Assembly: GCF_014196055.1 (NCBI RefSeq)
Contig: NZ_JACICY010000006.1
Span: 186,001 to 250,000, forward strand
Direction: 5' to 3'
Length of the DNA stretch: 64,000 nt
Origin: Novosphingobium hassiacum
Lineage (GTDB): Bacteria; Pseudomonadota; Alphaproteobacteria; Sphingomonadales; Sphingomonadaceae
The translations under genes were made by a program, and so were the position numbers. The stretch's first letter is position 1, and each line of letters opens with the position of its first letter. The notes below the pieces were generated by a model. It was not told the DNA's origin and made no database searches. It saw only the letters and a list, made by a program, of their open reading frames with translations. This document shows positions 45,719 to 53,788 of the stretch, in pieces.

Positions 45719-45776
45719 TGCGAACGATTCGCATTGACCTGCCGATGGCACTGACCTAACTTGCGAATCGTTCGCA
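45719..45776 (+). promoter_or_regulatory. Promoter flanked by two TGCGAA-N3-TTCGCA boxes
   Basis: TGCGAACGATTCGCA (45719-45733) and its exact reverse complement (45762-45776) are each near-palindromes with centres 43 bp apart, about four helical turns. Between them lies TTGACC (45734-45739), 17 bp, TAACTT (45757-45762), a plausible promoter for the gene at 45790. The box shape resembles Fur/iron-type operators of alphaproteobacteria (inference). The pair could also fold as a 15-bp hairpin in RNA but has no T-run. Confidence 0.6.
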
Positions 45777-45789
45777 GGAAAGGAAGCAT

Positions 45790-46224
45790 ATGTCGACAGG
45801 GCAGTCCTCCACCCGTTTCGCAGGTGCCGTCGAAAAGCTCGGGCGGCCGCACGATGTGCGCGGGCTGACGCTGTCCGGGTTGCACATGGTGCTGGCGATG
45901 CGCCTGTGCGCGATGTTCGATCAGGCCGGGCGCGATCCGGTGCCCGACTTGGCGCAGCGCTACCGCAGCATCGAGGCGGCGTGCGCGGTGCATGGGCTGG
46001 TGCAGACGATCAAGCAGGTCTGGCCCGAGCCGTTCATGGTCAACCGGCCCTGCTGTCTGGCGATGACGCCCGACGAGGTGACGCTGGCGGCGCTTGTGCG
46101 CAATGCGCTGGGTGCCGATCGCGGGTCATTTGGGCAAGTCATCGACGGGTTCGTCCGCGTTGAGCGTCATGGCGCACTGTATGACGCCACCGTCCACGCC
46201 GCCGCGCTGCTGCCGTCCGCCTGA
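45790..46224 (+). CDS. Hypothetical protein behind a double operator
   Basis: 144 residues, no recognised domain, no signal or membrane segment. Residues are Ala/Leu-rich with one CC pair in FMVNRPCCLAMTPDE (about 82-96). Well-formed AGGAAAGGAAG precedes the ATG. Its operator-rich promoter suggests tight regulation, possibly by Fur, which is encoded at 34024. Function unknown. Confidence 0.75.
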   Translation: MSTGQSSTRFAGAVEKLGRPHDVRGLTLSGLHMVLAMRLCAMFDQAGRDPVPDLAQRYRSIEAACAVHGLVQTIKQVWPEPFMVNRPCCLAMTPDEVTLAALVRNALGADRGSFGQVIDGFVRVERHGALYDATVHAAALLPSA

Positions 46225-46264
46225 GGCCTTTCCCTAATCGCTCGCGCGCGATAGGGCGGCGCAC

Positions 46265-47593
46265 ATGACCACGGTAACCCGCTTCGCCCCCTCACCCACC
46301 GGCAAGCTGCATGTCGGCAACGTCCGCACGGCGCTGCACAACTGGCTGCTGGCCAAGAAAACCGGCGGCAGGTTCCTGCTGCGGATCGATGATACCGATG
46401 CCGAGCGCAGCCGCGAGGAGCACGTTGACGCTATCCGCGCTGATCTCGCGTGGCTGGGCCTGCATCCCGATGGCGAGGAGCGGCAGTCTGCGCGCTTTGC
46501 GATCTATGAGGCCGAGTTTGCGAAGCTGGTTGCGGCGGGGCGGCTGTACCGGTGCTATGAAACCTCGCAGGAACTGGACCTCAAGCGCAAGGTCCTGCTC
46601 GGGCGCGGGCTCCCGCCGATCTATGACCGGTCGGGTCTGAATCTGACCGAGGCCGACCATGCCGCAAAGGCCGCAGCGGGCGAAGCGCCGCACTGGCGGT
46701 TCCTGCTCGACCACGACCAGCCGATCACATGGGACGATGGCATTCGCGGACCGCAGAACTTCGATGCGCGGCAAATGTCCGACCCGGTGGTGCGGCGGGC
46801 GGATGGATCGTGGCTCTACATGCTGCCGTCCGCCATCGACGATATCGCGATGGGCGTGACCGACGTGCTGCGCGGCGAAGATCACGTTTCGAACACCGCG
46901 ACGCAGATCCAGATGTTCACCGCGCTCGGCGCACAGCCGCCGCGCTTTGCGCACGAGGCACTGCTGACCGGGAGCGAGGGCAAACTGTCCAAGAGACTGG
47001 GCGCGCTGGGTATGGCCGATTTTCGCGACCAGGGCATCGAGCCCGAGGCGATCGTGGCGCTACTGGCCCGGCTGGGCACGTCCGATCCGGTCGATCCTTC
47101 GCTCGATGCCGATGCGCTGGCGGCCAGCTTCGACTTGTCCCGCTTTGGCCGTGCGCCGGCGCGGTTCGACGAGGCGGACCTGCACCGCGTGAACGCGGCG
47201 ATCGTGCACAGGCTGCCGTTTGCCCGCGTGGCGCATCACTTGCCCGCAGGCATGGGCGAGGCCGCGTGGGAGGCGATCCGGCCCAATACCGCGCATATCG
47301 ACGAGGCGAAGGACTGGTGGCAGGTCGTCACCGGGCCAGTGACTGCGCCGGACTTCGATGCCGAGACACGCGAATTCCTCGCCCAAGCCGCCGATGTTGC
47401 TGCCTTGCTCGACTGGAACGCCGATCCGTGGCGCGCGCTGACCGGCGCGCTCAAGGACAGCACCGGGCGCAAGGGTAAGGCACTGTTCCTGCCGCTGCGT
47501 CAGGCGCTTACCGGGCAGGACCACGGACCGGAAATGGCTGCGTTGTTGCCCTTGATCGCGCAGGACGAGGCCGTCCGCCGCCTGCGCGGGTAG
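46265..47593 (+). CDS. gltX: Glutamate--tRNA ligase
   Basis: 442-residue class I aminoacyl-tRNA synthetase. HIGH-type motif PSPTGKLHVGNVRTAL (about 9-24) and KMSKS-type KLSKRLGAL (about 240). The length suits the alphaproteobacterial GltX types, in which two copies may divide charging of tRNA-Glu and tRNA-Gln. Only one copy lies in this window. Confidence 0.93.
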   Translation: MTTVTRFAPSPTGKLHVGNVRTALHNWLLAKKTGGRFLLRIDDTDAERSREEHVDAIRADLAWLGLHPDGEERQSARFAIYEAEFAKLVAAGRLYRCYETSQELDLKRKVLLGRGLPPIYDRSGLNLTEADHAAKAAAGEAPHWRFLLDHDQPITWDDGIRGPQNFDARQMSDPVVRRADGSWLYMLPSAIDDIAMGVTDVLRGEDHVSNTATQIQMFTALGAQPPRFAHEALLTGSEGKLSKRLGALGMADFRDQGIEPEAIVALLARLGTSDPVDPSLDADALAASFDLSRFGRAPARFDEADLHRVNAAIVHRLPFARVAHHLPAGMGEAAWEAIRPNTAHIDEAKDWWQVVTGPVTAPDFDAETREFLAQAADVAALLDWNADPWRALTGALKDSTGRKGKALFLPLRQALTGQDHGPEMAALLPLIAQDEAVRRLRG

Positions 47594-47603
47594 CCTTCCT
47601 GCT

Positions 47604-47687
47604 CCTCCCCCTTGACGGGGAGGCTGGGTGGGGGTGTTCGCCGTCTGTCGAGCCCCCACCCCCGGCCCCTCCCCGCCGGGGAGGGGG
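47604..47687. repeat. Paired-hairpin intergenic repeat (gltX/glmS)
   Basis: CCTCCCCC-TTGA-CGGGGAGG (imperfect) at 47604-47623 and CCCCTCCCC-GCC-GGGGAGGGG at 47667-47687, with spacer start CTGGGTGGGGGTGTTCG, almost the same as in 42897-42920. It lies between convergent genes. Confidence 0.7.
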
Positions 47688-47698
47688 GAAGTGTAGCG

Positions 47699-49522
47699 TT
47701 ATTCCACCGTAACCGACTTCGCCAGATTGCGTGGCTGGTCGACATCCGTGCCCTTGGCCACGGCAACGTGATAGGCCAGCAACTGCACCGGCACGGCATA
47801 GACCAGCGGCGCGATCAGCGGGTGGACCTTGGGCATTTCGATGGTGGCGAGGCACCCCTCGCCCGCTTCGGCGATGCCTTCGGCGTCCGAGATCAGCACG
47901 ACCTTGCCGCCGCGCGCGCGGACTTCCTGCATGTTGCTGACGGTCTTTTCGAACAGCGGGCCTGACGGGGCGAGCACGATGACCGGCACCAATTCGTCAA
48001 TCAGGGCGATCGGGCCGTGCTTCATCTCGCCCGAGGCATAGCCTTCGGCGTGGATGTAGCTGATTTCCTTGAGCTTCAGCGCGCCTTCCAGCGCCAGCGG
48101 ATAGTCCGCTCCGCGCCCGAGATAGAGCACATCGCGCGCAGGCGCGATCAGATGGGCCATCGCGGCGATTTCCTCGTCGTGCGCCAGCGCGGCGTTGAGC
48201 GCGGCGGGCACTTCGACCAGATGCTCGACGATCGCGGCTTCCTCGGCACGGTTCATCCGCCCGCGCTTGACCGCCAGGTGCGCGGCAAGCGCGGCCAATA
48301 CGGCAAGCTGGCAGGTGAATGCCTTGGTCGAGGCGACGCCGATTTCAGGGCCGGCGTGAGTCGGCAGCAGCAGGTCCGCCTCGCGCGCCATGGTGCTGGT
48401 CGGCACGTTGACGACGACCGCGATGGTCTGCCCCGCCGCCTTGCAGTGGCGCAGCGCGGCCAGCGTATCGGCCGTCTCGCCGCTTTGCGATATGAACAGC
48501 GACAGCCCGCCCTCTTCCAGAACCGGATCGCGGTAGCGGAATTCGGACGCGACATCGATGTCCACCGGCAGGCGCGCGAACTGTTCGAACCAGTACTTGG
48601 CGACCATCGCGGCGTAAAAGCTGGTGCCGCAGGCAACGATGGTGACGCGGTTGATGCTGGCAAGGTCGAAGTCGATCTGCGGCAGCGCGACGGTCTGTTC
48701 GACGCGGCGCAAATACGAACGCAGGGTCTGCGCGACGACGACCGGCTGCTCGAAGATCTCCTTCTGCATGAAGTGGCGGTAGTTGCCCTTCTCGATCGCG
48801 GCTGCAGTCGCGCCCGAGGCGACGATGGGGCGCGTCACCTCGTTGTTATCCGTATCGAAGATCTGCGCGCCTTCACGGGTGATCACCACCCAGTCGCCCT
48901 CTTCGAGATAAGTGATGCGCTGGGTCAGCGGGGCGAGCGCCAAGGCGTCCGAGCCAAGGTAGGTCTCCCCTTCCCCATAACCGACGACCAGCGGCGAGCC
49001 GAGGCGTGCGCCGATCAGCATGTCGTCATGCGCGCGGAACGCGATGGCGAGCGCGAATGCACCGCGCAACTGCGGCAGCACGGCTTTGACCGCGTCCTGC
49101 GGGGATAGGCCGGCCTCGACCTGTTCCGACACGAGGTGTGCGACGACTTCGGTGTCGGTCTCGCTCTCGAACTTGCGGCCACGCGCGGTCAGCGCCTCGC
49201 GCAGCGGCTTGAAGTTTTCGATGATGCCGTTGTGGACCAGCGCAACCTGTTCGGTCGCGTGCGGATGCGCGTTGCTGGTGGTCGGCGCGCCGTGGGTAGC
49301 CCAGCGGGTGTGCGCGATGCCGATCAGCCCTTGCGCGGGATTGCGCGCCAGTTCGATGACCAGATTGCCCAGCTTGCCCTCCGCGCGGCGGCGGATAAGC
49401 TGCCCGCCCTCGACCGTACACACGCCCGCGCTGTCATAGCCGCGATATTCCATGCGCCGCAGGCCATCGACCAGCCGGTCCGCCACCTGTTCCTTGCCGA
49501 CAATTCCGATAATTCCGCACAT
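47699..49522 (-). CDS. glmS: Glutamine--fructose-6-phosphate aminotransferase
   Basis: Produces glucosamine-6-phosphate for peptidoglycan and lipopolysaccharide. 607 residues: N-terminal Ntn glutaminase with Cys2 (MCGIIGIVG), HTRWATHG, and two SIS domains (FISQSGETADT, VASTKAFTCQL), ending LAKSVTVE. No glmS ribozyme was seen upstream, as expected for a proteobacterium. Confidence 0.97.
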   Translation of the reverse strand: MCGIIGIVGKEQVADRLVDGLRRMEYRGYDSAGVCTVEGGQLIRRRAEGKLGNLVIELARNPAQGLIGIAHTRWATHGAPTTSNAHPHATEQVALVHNGIIENFKPLREALTARGRKFESETDTEVVAHLVSEQVEAGLSPQDAVKAVLPQLRGAFALAIAFRAHDDMLIGARLGSPLVVGYGEGETYLGSDALALAPLTQRITYLEEGDWVVITREGAQIFDTDNNEVTRPIVASGATAAAIEKGNYRHFMQKEIFEQPVVVAQTLRSYLRRVEQTVALPQIDFDLASINRVTIVACGTSFYAAMVAKYWFEQFARLPVDIDVASEFRYRDPVLEEGGLSLFISQSGETADTLAALRHCKAAGQTIAVVVNVPTSTMAREADLLLPTHAGPEIGVASTKAFTCQLAVLAALAAHLAVKRGRMNRAEEAAIVEHLVEVPAALNAALAHDEEIAAMAHLIAPARDVLYLGRGADYPLALEGALKLKEISYIHAEGYASGEMKHGPIALIDELVPVIVLAPSGPLFEKTVSNMQEVRARGGKVVLISDAEGIAEAGEGCLATIEMPKVHPLIAPLVYAVPVQLLAYHVAVAKGTDVDQPRNLAKSVTVE

Positions 49523-49898
49523 GGGTGTCGTGTGATCCTGCTGAGACTCGAGGGTCCGCTATGGCACGAAGATGTTGGGATTGTCTTGCCATTTGGGGGT
49601 GAGACGAGGTTTGTCCAGTCGCTGGAGCCGTTTGGTTGCGAACCACCTTTGTCACTTTGCGCATGCCTTCGCCATTCCCAAAACGAGCTTCGTCATCCCC
49701 GCGAAGGCGGGGATCCAGCGCGCCGCCGCACTGGCTTCCCGCCTGTGCGGGAATGACGGATAGAGGAGTAGTTCGCGCCCCCCCTTCACGTCGTCCCGGG
49801 CTTGACCCGGGATGAGGCTTACTGCCCCTCCCCACGTCAGCCACCGAACATAGAGAAGAAAAGCCTCACCCCGGATCAAGTCCGGGGCGACGAGAATT
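49523..49898. repeat. 376-bp non-coding stretch with hairpin repeats
   Basis: No gene recognised. Hairpins include CGTCATCCCCGCGAAGGCGG-type sequence (49691-49720) with a complementary GCGGGAATGACGG end (49747-49759), CGTCCCGGG-CTTGA-CCCGGGATGA (about 49791-49815) and CCCCGGATCAAGTCCGGGG (49870-49888). These belong to the dispersed repeat families seen at 12487 and 19731. Confidence 0.65.
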
Positions 49899-50189
49899 TC
49901 AGCGCAGGAGTTCGCTCACCAGCGACGGCTTCTTCGCGATCATCGCCAGCAGCACTTGCGCGGGACCCGTTGGTCGGCGGCGACCGTGTTCCCAATTGAG
50001 CAGCGTGCCCTTGGCCACGCCGATACTGCGTGCGAACGCGCCCTGCGACAGGCCGGTGCTGGCCCGGATCGCGGCGACATCGACGGTGGGCACCTCGACA
50101 TGATGGACGAGAGCTCCGGTCTTGCCGCCGCGCGCGAAAGCCAGCGCTTCGTTCAGGCCATCCATCACGCTGTTGTACACGTCACTCAT
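49899..50189 (-). CDS. XRE-type antitoxin
   Basis: 96 residues. The C-terminal helix-turn-helix (VAAIRASTGLSQGAFARSIGVAKGTLLNWEHGRRRPTGPA) matches HigA/MqsA-like antitoxins. The N-terminal part would bind the toxin. Its start overlaps the toxin stop by four bases; toxin first, antitoxin second is the HigBA-type order. Confidence 0.88.
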   Translation of the reverse strand: MSDVYNSVMDGLNEALAFARGGKTGALVHHVEVPTVDVAAIRASTGLSQGAFARSIGVAKGTLLNWEHGRRRPTGPAQVLLAMIAKKPSLVSELLR

Positions 50190-50527
50190 GATCCGGCTCC
50201 GTATGTTGCGAGCAGTTCCTTGCTCAACGCGACCGCTGCCGCCTGTTCGGTTCTGCTAAGGTTTGCTTTCTCGTTCTTGGCGAATACCGTCAGCAGGAAC
50301 AGCGGCATCGTATCGCCTCCGAACACGTAGAGCGTGCGATAGCCGCCGCTCTTGCCGCCGCCCTCGCGCGCAATGCGAACCTTACGCAGGCCGCCGCCCA
50401 ACGAGATCCCCGACTCAGGGTTTGCCGCCAGAAAGCTGACGATCTCGCCCCGCTCCTCATCCGACATGATCGCTCTGGCGCGCTTGATGAACGATGCCAG
50501 TTCGACAACTGTAAGGAGGCGCTCCAT
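50186..50527 (-). CDS. RelE/HigB-type toxin
   Basis: 113 residues from ATG 50527 (a second ATG at 50536 lies within the proposed -10 box). RelE/ParE-superfamily features: IREGGGKSGGYR-like basic loop (IAREGGGKSGGYRTLYVF) and LFLLTVFAKNEKANLSRTE. Such proteins are ribosome-dependent mRNA nucleases. Forms an operon with the antitoxin. Confidence 0.86.
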   Translation of the reverse strand: MERLLTVVELASFIKRARAIMSDEERGEIVSFLAANPESGISLGGGLRKVRIAREGGGKSGGYRTLYVFGGDTMPLFLLTVFAKNEKANLSRTEQAAAVALSKELLATYGAGS

Positions 50528-50533
50528 CTGACT

Positions 50534-50568
50534 CATCTATGCGTCAATGACGCATATGTCAATGACAT
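50534..50568 (-). promoter_or_regulatory. Toxin-antitoxin promoter with tandem palindromes
   Basis: Two perfect palindromes abut: ATGCGTCA-A-TGACGCAT (50539-50555) and ATGTCA-A-TGACAT (50556-50568), sharing GTCAATGAC with a 15-bp period. On the minus strand TTGACA (50562-50557), 17 bp, TAGATG (50539-50534) form a strong promoter fully overlapping them. Predicted transcription start is at or next to ATG 50527, implying a leaderless mRNA. Probable autorepression site for the antitoxin. Confidence 0.7.
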
Positions 50569-50663
50569 GTAGCCACAAGAGTCGATTCAGCGCTTGGGTG
50601 CCTTATCAATCGGAATTTCAGCATCCTTTTCTGGCTGGCGTGATGCCGTGCCATGTCCTAGCC

Positions 50664-51443
50664 TCAATCGGTGGCGTCGGCCAAGGCGGCCACCTTAGCC
50701 GCGCGCTTGGCGATCGCCACATTGGCCTTCTTCACCATCGCCTTTGCCGCCTTCGGGGCTTCGCCGTCGATGGCGTCGCGCTTAATCACGTCGTTAGTTA
50801 GGAACACCCGCAATTCGTCATCCGACGTCTTGAGTCCGTCAAACAACCTGCGCAGCTCTTTACGCAGCGCCCCAACGACCGCGTCACTCTGCAAGAGCTC
50901 GGCGATGACAAACCGATTCAGAATTTGTGCCTGCTTATGATACGCCTGCAGCGCGTCGGTTGAAATGCTCTCCCGACACAGCATTCCCAACTTCGACAGA
51001 TCCTCCAGCGACCGTGACGAAATCGCGCCCATGTCGAAACAATAGACTTCGTCCCAATCGATCGGTTGTCCAAACCTGATACGGTACACCTTCCAAATGA
51101 TCGCATTGGTCAGGATAATCCACTCGATTCCGTGGTGTGCGCCATAGTTCACCGCTTGGCGAAGATGATTGTCGTTGAGTGTCGTGCCCGCCGACTTCAC
51201 TTCGGCCAGATAATGCACTTTGCCCTCAACCTTGATCGCCAAGTCGCAAAATGTGCCACGGATTTGCTGCTCACTCGTCAGCTCGGCATACTTGTCGTAG
51301 CCGAAGATATCCGTGAGCATGTCTTTGATCACGGTCACCGTATCAGCTTCCGAGATGTCCCGCTCAGCCAGCTTACGAACAATGGGCTGATAGCGTTTCA
51401 AGCCCGCGACCAGCCTATCTTGTGTCTTTTTTGCAAGCTTCAT
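50664..51443 (-). CDS. Orphan HsdR N-terminal-type nuclease-domain protein
   Basis: 259 residues resembling the N-terminal nuclease domain of type I restriction R subunits. The PD-(D/E)xK-like site is visible as FCDLAI (Asp67) with LAEVKSAG (Glu81, Lys83), followed by a Gln/Tyr-type strand QAVNYGAHHGIEWIILTN. There is no helicase part and no hsdM or hsdS nearby. The C-terminus is Ala/Lys-rich. Composition is less GC-rich than its neighbours. May be a stand-alone DNA nuclease or regulatory protein; activity not established. Confidence 0.75.
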   Translation of the reverse strand: MKLAKKTQDRLVAGLKRYQPIVRKLAERDISEADTVTVIKDMLTDIFGYDKYAELTSEQQIRGTFCDLAIKVEGKVHYLAEVKSAGTTLNDNHLRQAVNYGAHHGIEWIILTNAIIWKVYRIRFGQPIDWDEVYCFDMGAISSRSLEDLSKLGMLCRESISTDALQAYHKQAQILNRFVIAELLQSDAVVGALRKELRRLFDGLKTSDDELRVFLTNDVIKRDAIDGEAPKAAKAMVKKANVAIAKRAAKVAALADATD

Positions 51444-51562
51444 CTGTTGCCCCTGTCACCAAATCTTTGATCGGAAAGGTATTATCCGAATTCACCCAGC
51501 GTCGGTGCGCTCAGTCAACCTCTGCGACCTCGACCGGGGCCGCATAGTCAACTTCCAGCCCC

Positions 51563-52912
51563 TCACCCCTTCTTCTTCTTCATCGCATCATGAAACCGGT
51601 CCGCCCAGCCCGGCTTCATCAGTTGCTCTGCCCGCACCATACGCAACTCACCATCACCCACATCGCGTGACACTGCGCTGCCTGCCGCAACAATCGCGTC
51701 CGCGCCGATCTTGACCGGCGCGATCAGTGCTGAGTTCGAGCCGATGAAGGCGCGTTCGCCGATTATGGTCTTGTGCTTGAAGTAGCCGTCGTAGTTGCAG
51801 GTGATCGTGCCTGCGCCGATGTTGGCGCCCGCGCCGACGTCTGCGTCGCCGAGGTAGGTCAGGTGGTTGGCCTTGGCGCCCTTGTGCAAGGTGCTGTTCT
51901 TGATCTCGACGAAATTGCCGACCTTGGCCTTTTCTTCCAGCACCGCGCCGGGGCGCAGGCGGGCGTAGGGGCCGATCTGGACTCCGCTGGCGAGCGTTGC
52001 GCCTTCGAGGTGGCTGAAGGCGTGGATCGTGACGTTGTCGGCCACGGTGACGCCGGGGCCGAACACGACGTTGGGCTCCACCGTGACGTCGCGGCCCAGT
52101 TGCGTGTCCCAGGCGAACCATACGGTTTCGGGCGCGATCAGGGTGGCGCCGTCGGCCATCGCGGTCTGTCGGCGGCGATGCTGCCAGCGGGCCTCGGCCT
52201 GGGCGAGTTCGGCGCGGGAGTTGATGCCGGCGACTTCGTCCGCATCGTCGGTGACGACGACCGCGCAAGTACGTCCGTCGGCGATGGCGATGTTGACCAC
52301 GTCGGGCAGGTAGTATTCGCCCGCCGCGTTATCGTTGCCGACGCGGGCGAGCAGGCCGAACAGGTCGGCGCTGCGCACCGCCATCAGCCCTGAATTACAG
52401 ACGGTGCAGGCGCGTTCGTCGGCGGTCGCGTCCTTGTGTTCGACCATCTTCACGATGCGGTCGCCGTCAGCGATCACACGGCCATATTGCAGCGTATCGG
52501 CAGGCGCGAAGCCGAGGACGACGGCGGTGGGATTGTCGGCTTCATGGAGGCGGTCGAGCATCGCCTGCATCGTCGCGGCGCGCACGAAGGGGACGTCGCC
52601 GTAGAGGATCAGCACGTCGCCATCGAAGCCTGCCAGCGCGGCTTCGGCCTGCTGGACAGCGTGGGCGGTGCCGTGCTGCGGGTCCTGCACGGCGATGGTG
52701 GCGCTGGCTCCCAGAGCCTTTTCGAGCTGGTCGCGGCCATGGCCTGCGACGACGACCTGCCGCGCGGGCGCGAGGGTCTGTGCGCTGGCGAGGAGGTGCA
52801 TCAGCATGGGGCGCCCTGCGATGGGGTGGAGGACCTTGTGCAGGTCGCTCTTCATGCGGGTGCCTTTTCCGGCGGCGAGGACGATGGTGGCAACAGGTGT
52901 CGTTTGGGTCAT
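51563..52912 (-). CDS. glmU: Bifunctional UDP-GlcNAc pyrophosphorylase / GlcN-1-P acetyltransferase GlmU
   Basis: 449 residues: N-terminal nucleotidyltransferase with LAAGKGTRMKS, and a C-terminal left-handed beta-helix of hexapeptide repeats with KGAKANHLTYLGDADVGAG. Last two steps of UDP-GlcNAc synthesis. ATG 52912 chosen for the MTQTTPVATIVLAAGKGT start. Divergent from gph. Confidence 0.95.
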   Translation of the reverse strand: MTQTTPVATIVLAAGKGTRMKSDLHKVLHPIAGRPMLMHLLASAQTLAPARQVVVAGHGRDQLEKALGASATIAVQDPQHGTAHAVQQAEAALAGFDGDVLILYGDVPFVRAATMQAMLDRLHEADNPTAVVLGFAPADTLQYGRVIADGDRIVKMVEHKDATADERACTVCNSGLMAVRSADLFGLLARVGNDNAAGEYYLPDVVNIAIADGRTCAVVVTDDADEVAGINSRAELAQAEARWQHRRRQTAMADGATLIAPETVWFAWDTQLGRDVTVEPNVVFGPGVTVADNVTIHAFSHLEGATLASGVQIGPYARLRPGAVLEEKAKVGNFVEIKNSTLHKGAKANHLTYLGDADVGAGANIGAGTITCNYDGYFKHKTIIGERAFIGSNSALIAPVKIGADAIVAAGSAVSRDVGDGELRMVRAEQLMKPGWADRFHDAMKKKKG

Positions 52913-52973
52913 GCGCGCATCATTGCCAGACAATTCTTGCGCTTTCCAGAACGGGAGGCCACTTGCGCACCGG

Positions 52974-53645
52974 ATGGCAAAATTTCCTTTCGACGTGGTC
53001 GGGTTCGACCTCGATGGCACGCTGCTCGATACGAGCCACGACATCGGCATGGCGCTCAACCATGCGCTGGCGATTGCGGGGCGTCCTGCGGTGCCCCTGG
53101 ACGAGGTATCGCGGCTGATCGGCGGCGGATCGGCGCAGTTATTGCGCGCGGCGCTGACCGAATCGGGCGGGGTCGACGAGGCCGCGTTCGACGGCCTGCA
53201 GGCGCAATTGCTGGCGTTCTATGCGGAGAACATCGCGGATCACACCCGGCTGTTTCCGGGCGGGCTGGCGATGCTGGACGCCTTTGCGGCGCGGGGCGTG
53301 ACGCTGGCGGTGGCGACCAACAAGCTGGAGGCGCTGGCGGTGCAGGTGCTGGACGCGCTGGGGCTGACCGAGCGGTTCGCCTGCGTAATCGGCGGGGATA
53401 CCCTGGGGCCGGCGACGGCAAAGCCCAAGCCCGATATGCTTCATGCAATGGTCGAGCGGTGCGGCGGCGGACGTGCGGTGTTCGTGGGCGATACGACGTT
53501 CGATATGGGAGCAGCGCGGGCGGCTGGGTTGCCGGTTGTCGCGGTGCGCTTCGGGTTCTGCGATCTGCCGCCCGATGAGCTTGGGGCGGATGTGGTGATC
53601 GGGCACTTCGATGAGTTGGTGGGGGCTTTGGAGGGGTTGGACTAA
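52974..53645 (+). CDS. gph: HAD-family phosphatase, phosphoglycolate phosphatase-like
   Basis: 223 residues with HAD motif I FDLDGTLLDT (Asp12, Asp14), motif II VATNK, Lys in KPKPDM, and motif IV FVGDTTFDMGAARAAG. Gph-like position next to glmU; alternative HAD substrates are possible. Confidence 0.85.
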   Translation: MAKFPFDVVGFDLDGTLLDTSHDIGMALNHALAIAGRPAVPLDEVSRLIGGGSAQLLRAALTESGGVDEAAFDGLQAQLLAFYAENIADHTRLFPGGLAMLDAFAARGVTLAVATNKLEALAVQVLDALGLTERFACVIGGDTLGPATAKPKPDMLHAMVERCGGGRAVFVGDTTFDMGAARAAGLPVVAVRFGFCDLPPDELGADVVIGHFDELVGALEGLD

Positions 53646-53678
53646 CAACCCCCGGTCGTGTTGGCTGGATGGTTTTAG

Positions 53679-53760
53679 GATTTTCGCGCAGAGAACGCAA
53701 AGAGCGCAAAGATGTCGCGCAACCTCTCTGCGGCCTCTGCGATCTCTGCGCGGATTTTGA
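53679..53760. repeat. 'GCAGAG' intergenic repeat element
   Basis: About 82 bp framed by near-inverted ends, GATTTTCGCGCAGAG (53679-53693) and CTCTGCGCGGATTTTGA (53744-53760), with AACGCAAAGAGCGCAAAGA tandem purine-rich units inside. It resembles the scattered 'CGCAGAGACGCAGAG' repeats seen in many proteobacterial genomes. It lies between the ends of convergent genes. Confidence 0.55.
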
Positions 53761-53788
53761 TTTTGCTGTCGCGCCGCGCTTGGCGTGC

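Noticed and set aside
45719..45776. Terminator after nadE
   Set aside because: The 15-bp inverted pair lacks a T-run and contains a promoter-like pair between the arms, which fits an operator better.
47699..49600. glmS ribozyme upstream of glmS
   Set aside because: The region upstream of the start shows hairpin repeats but no recognisable ribozyme core.
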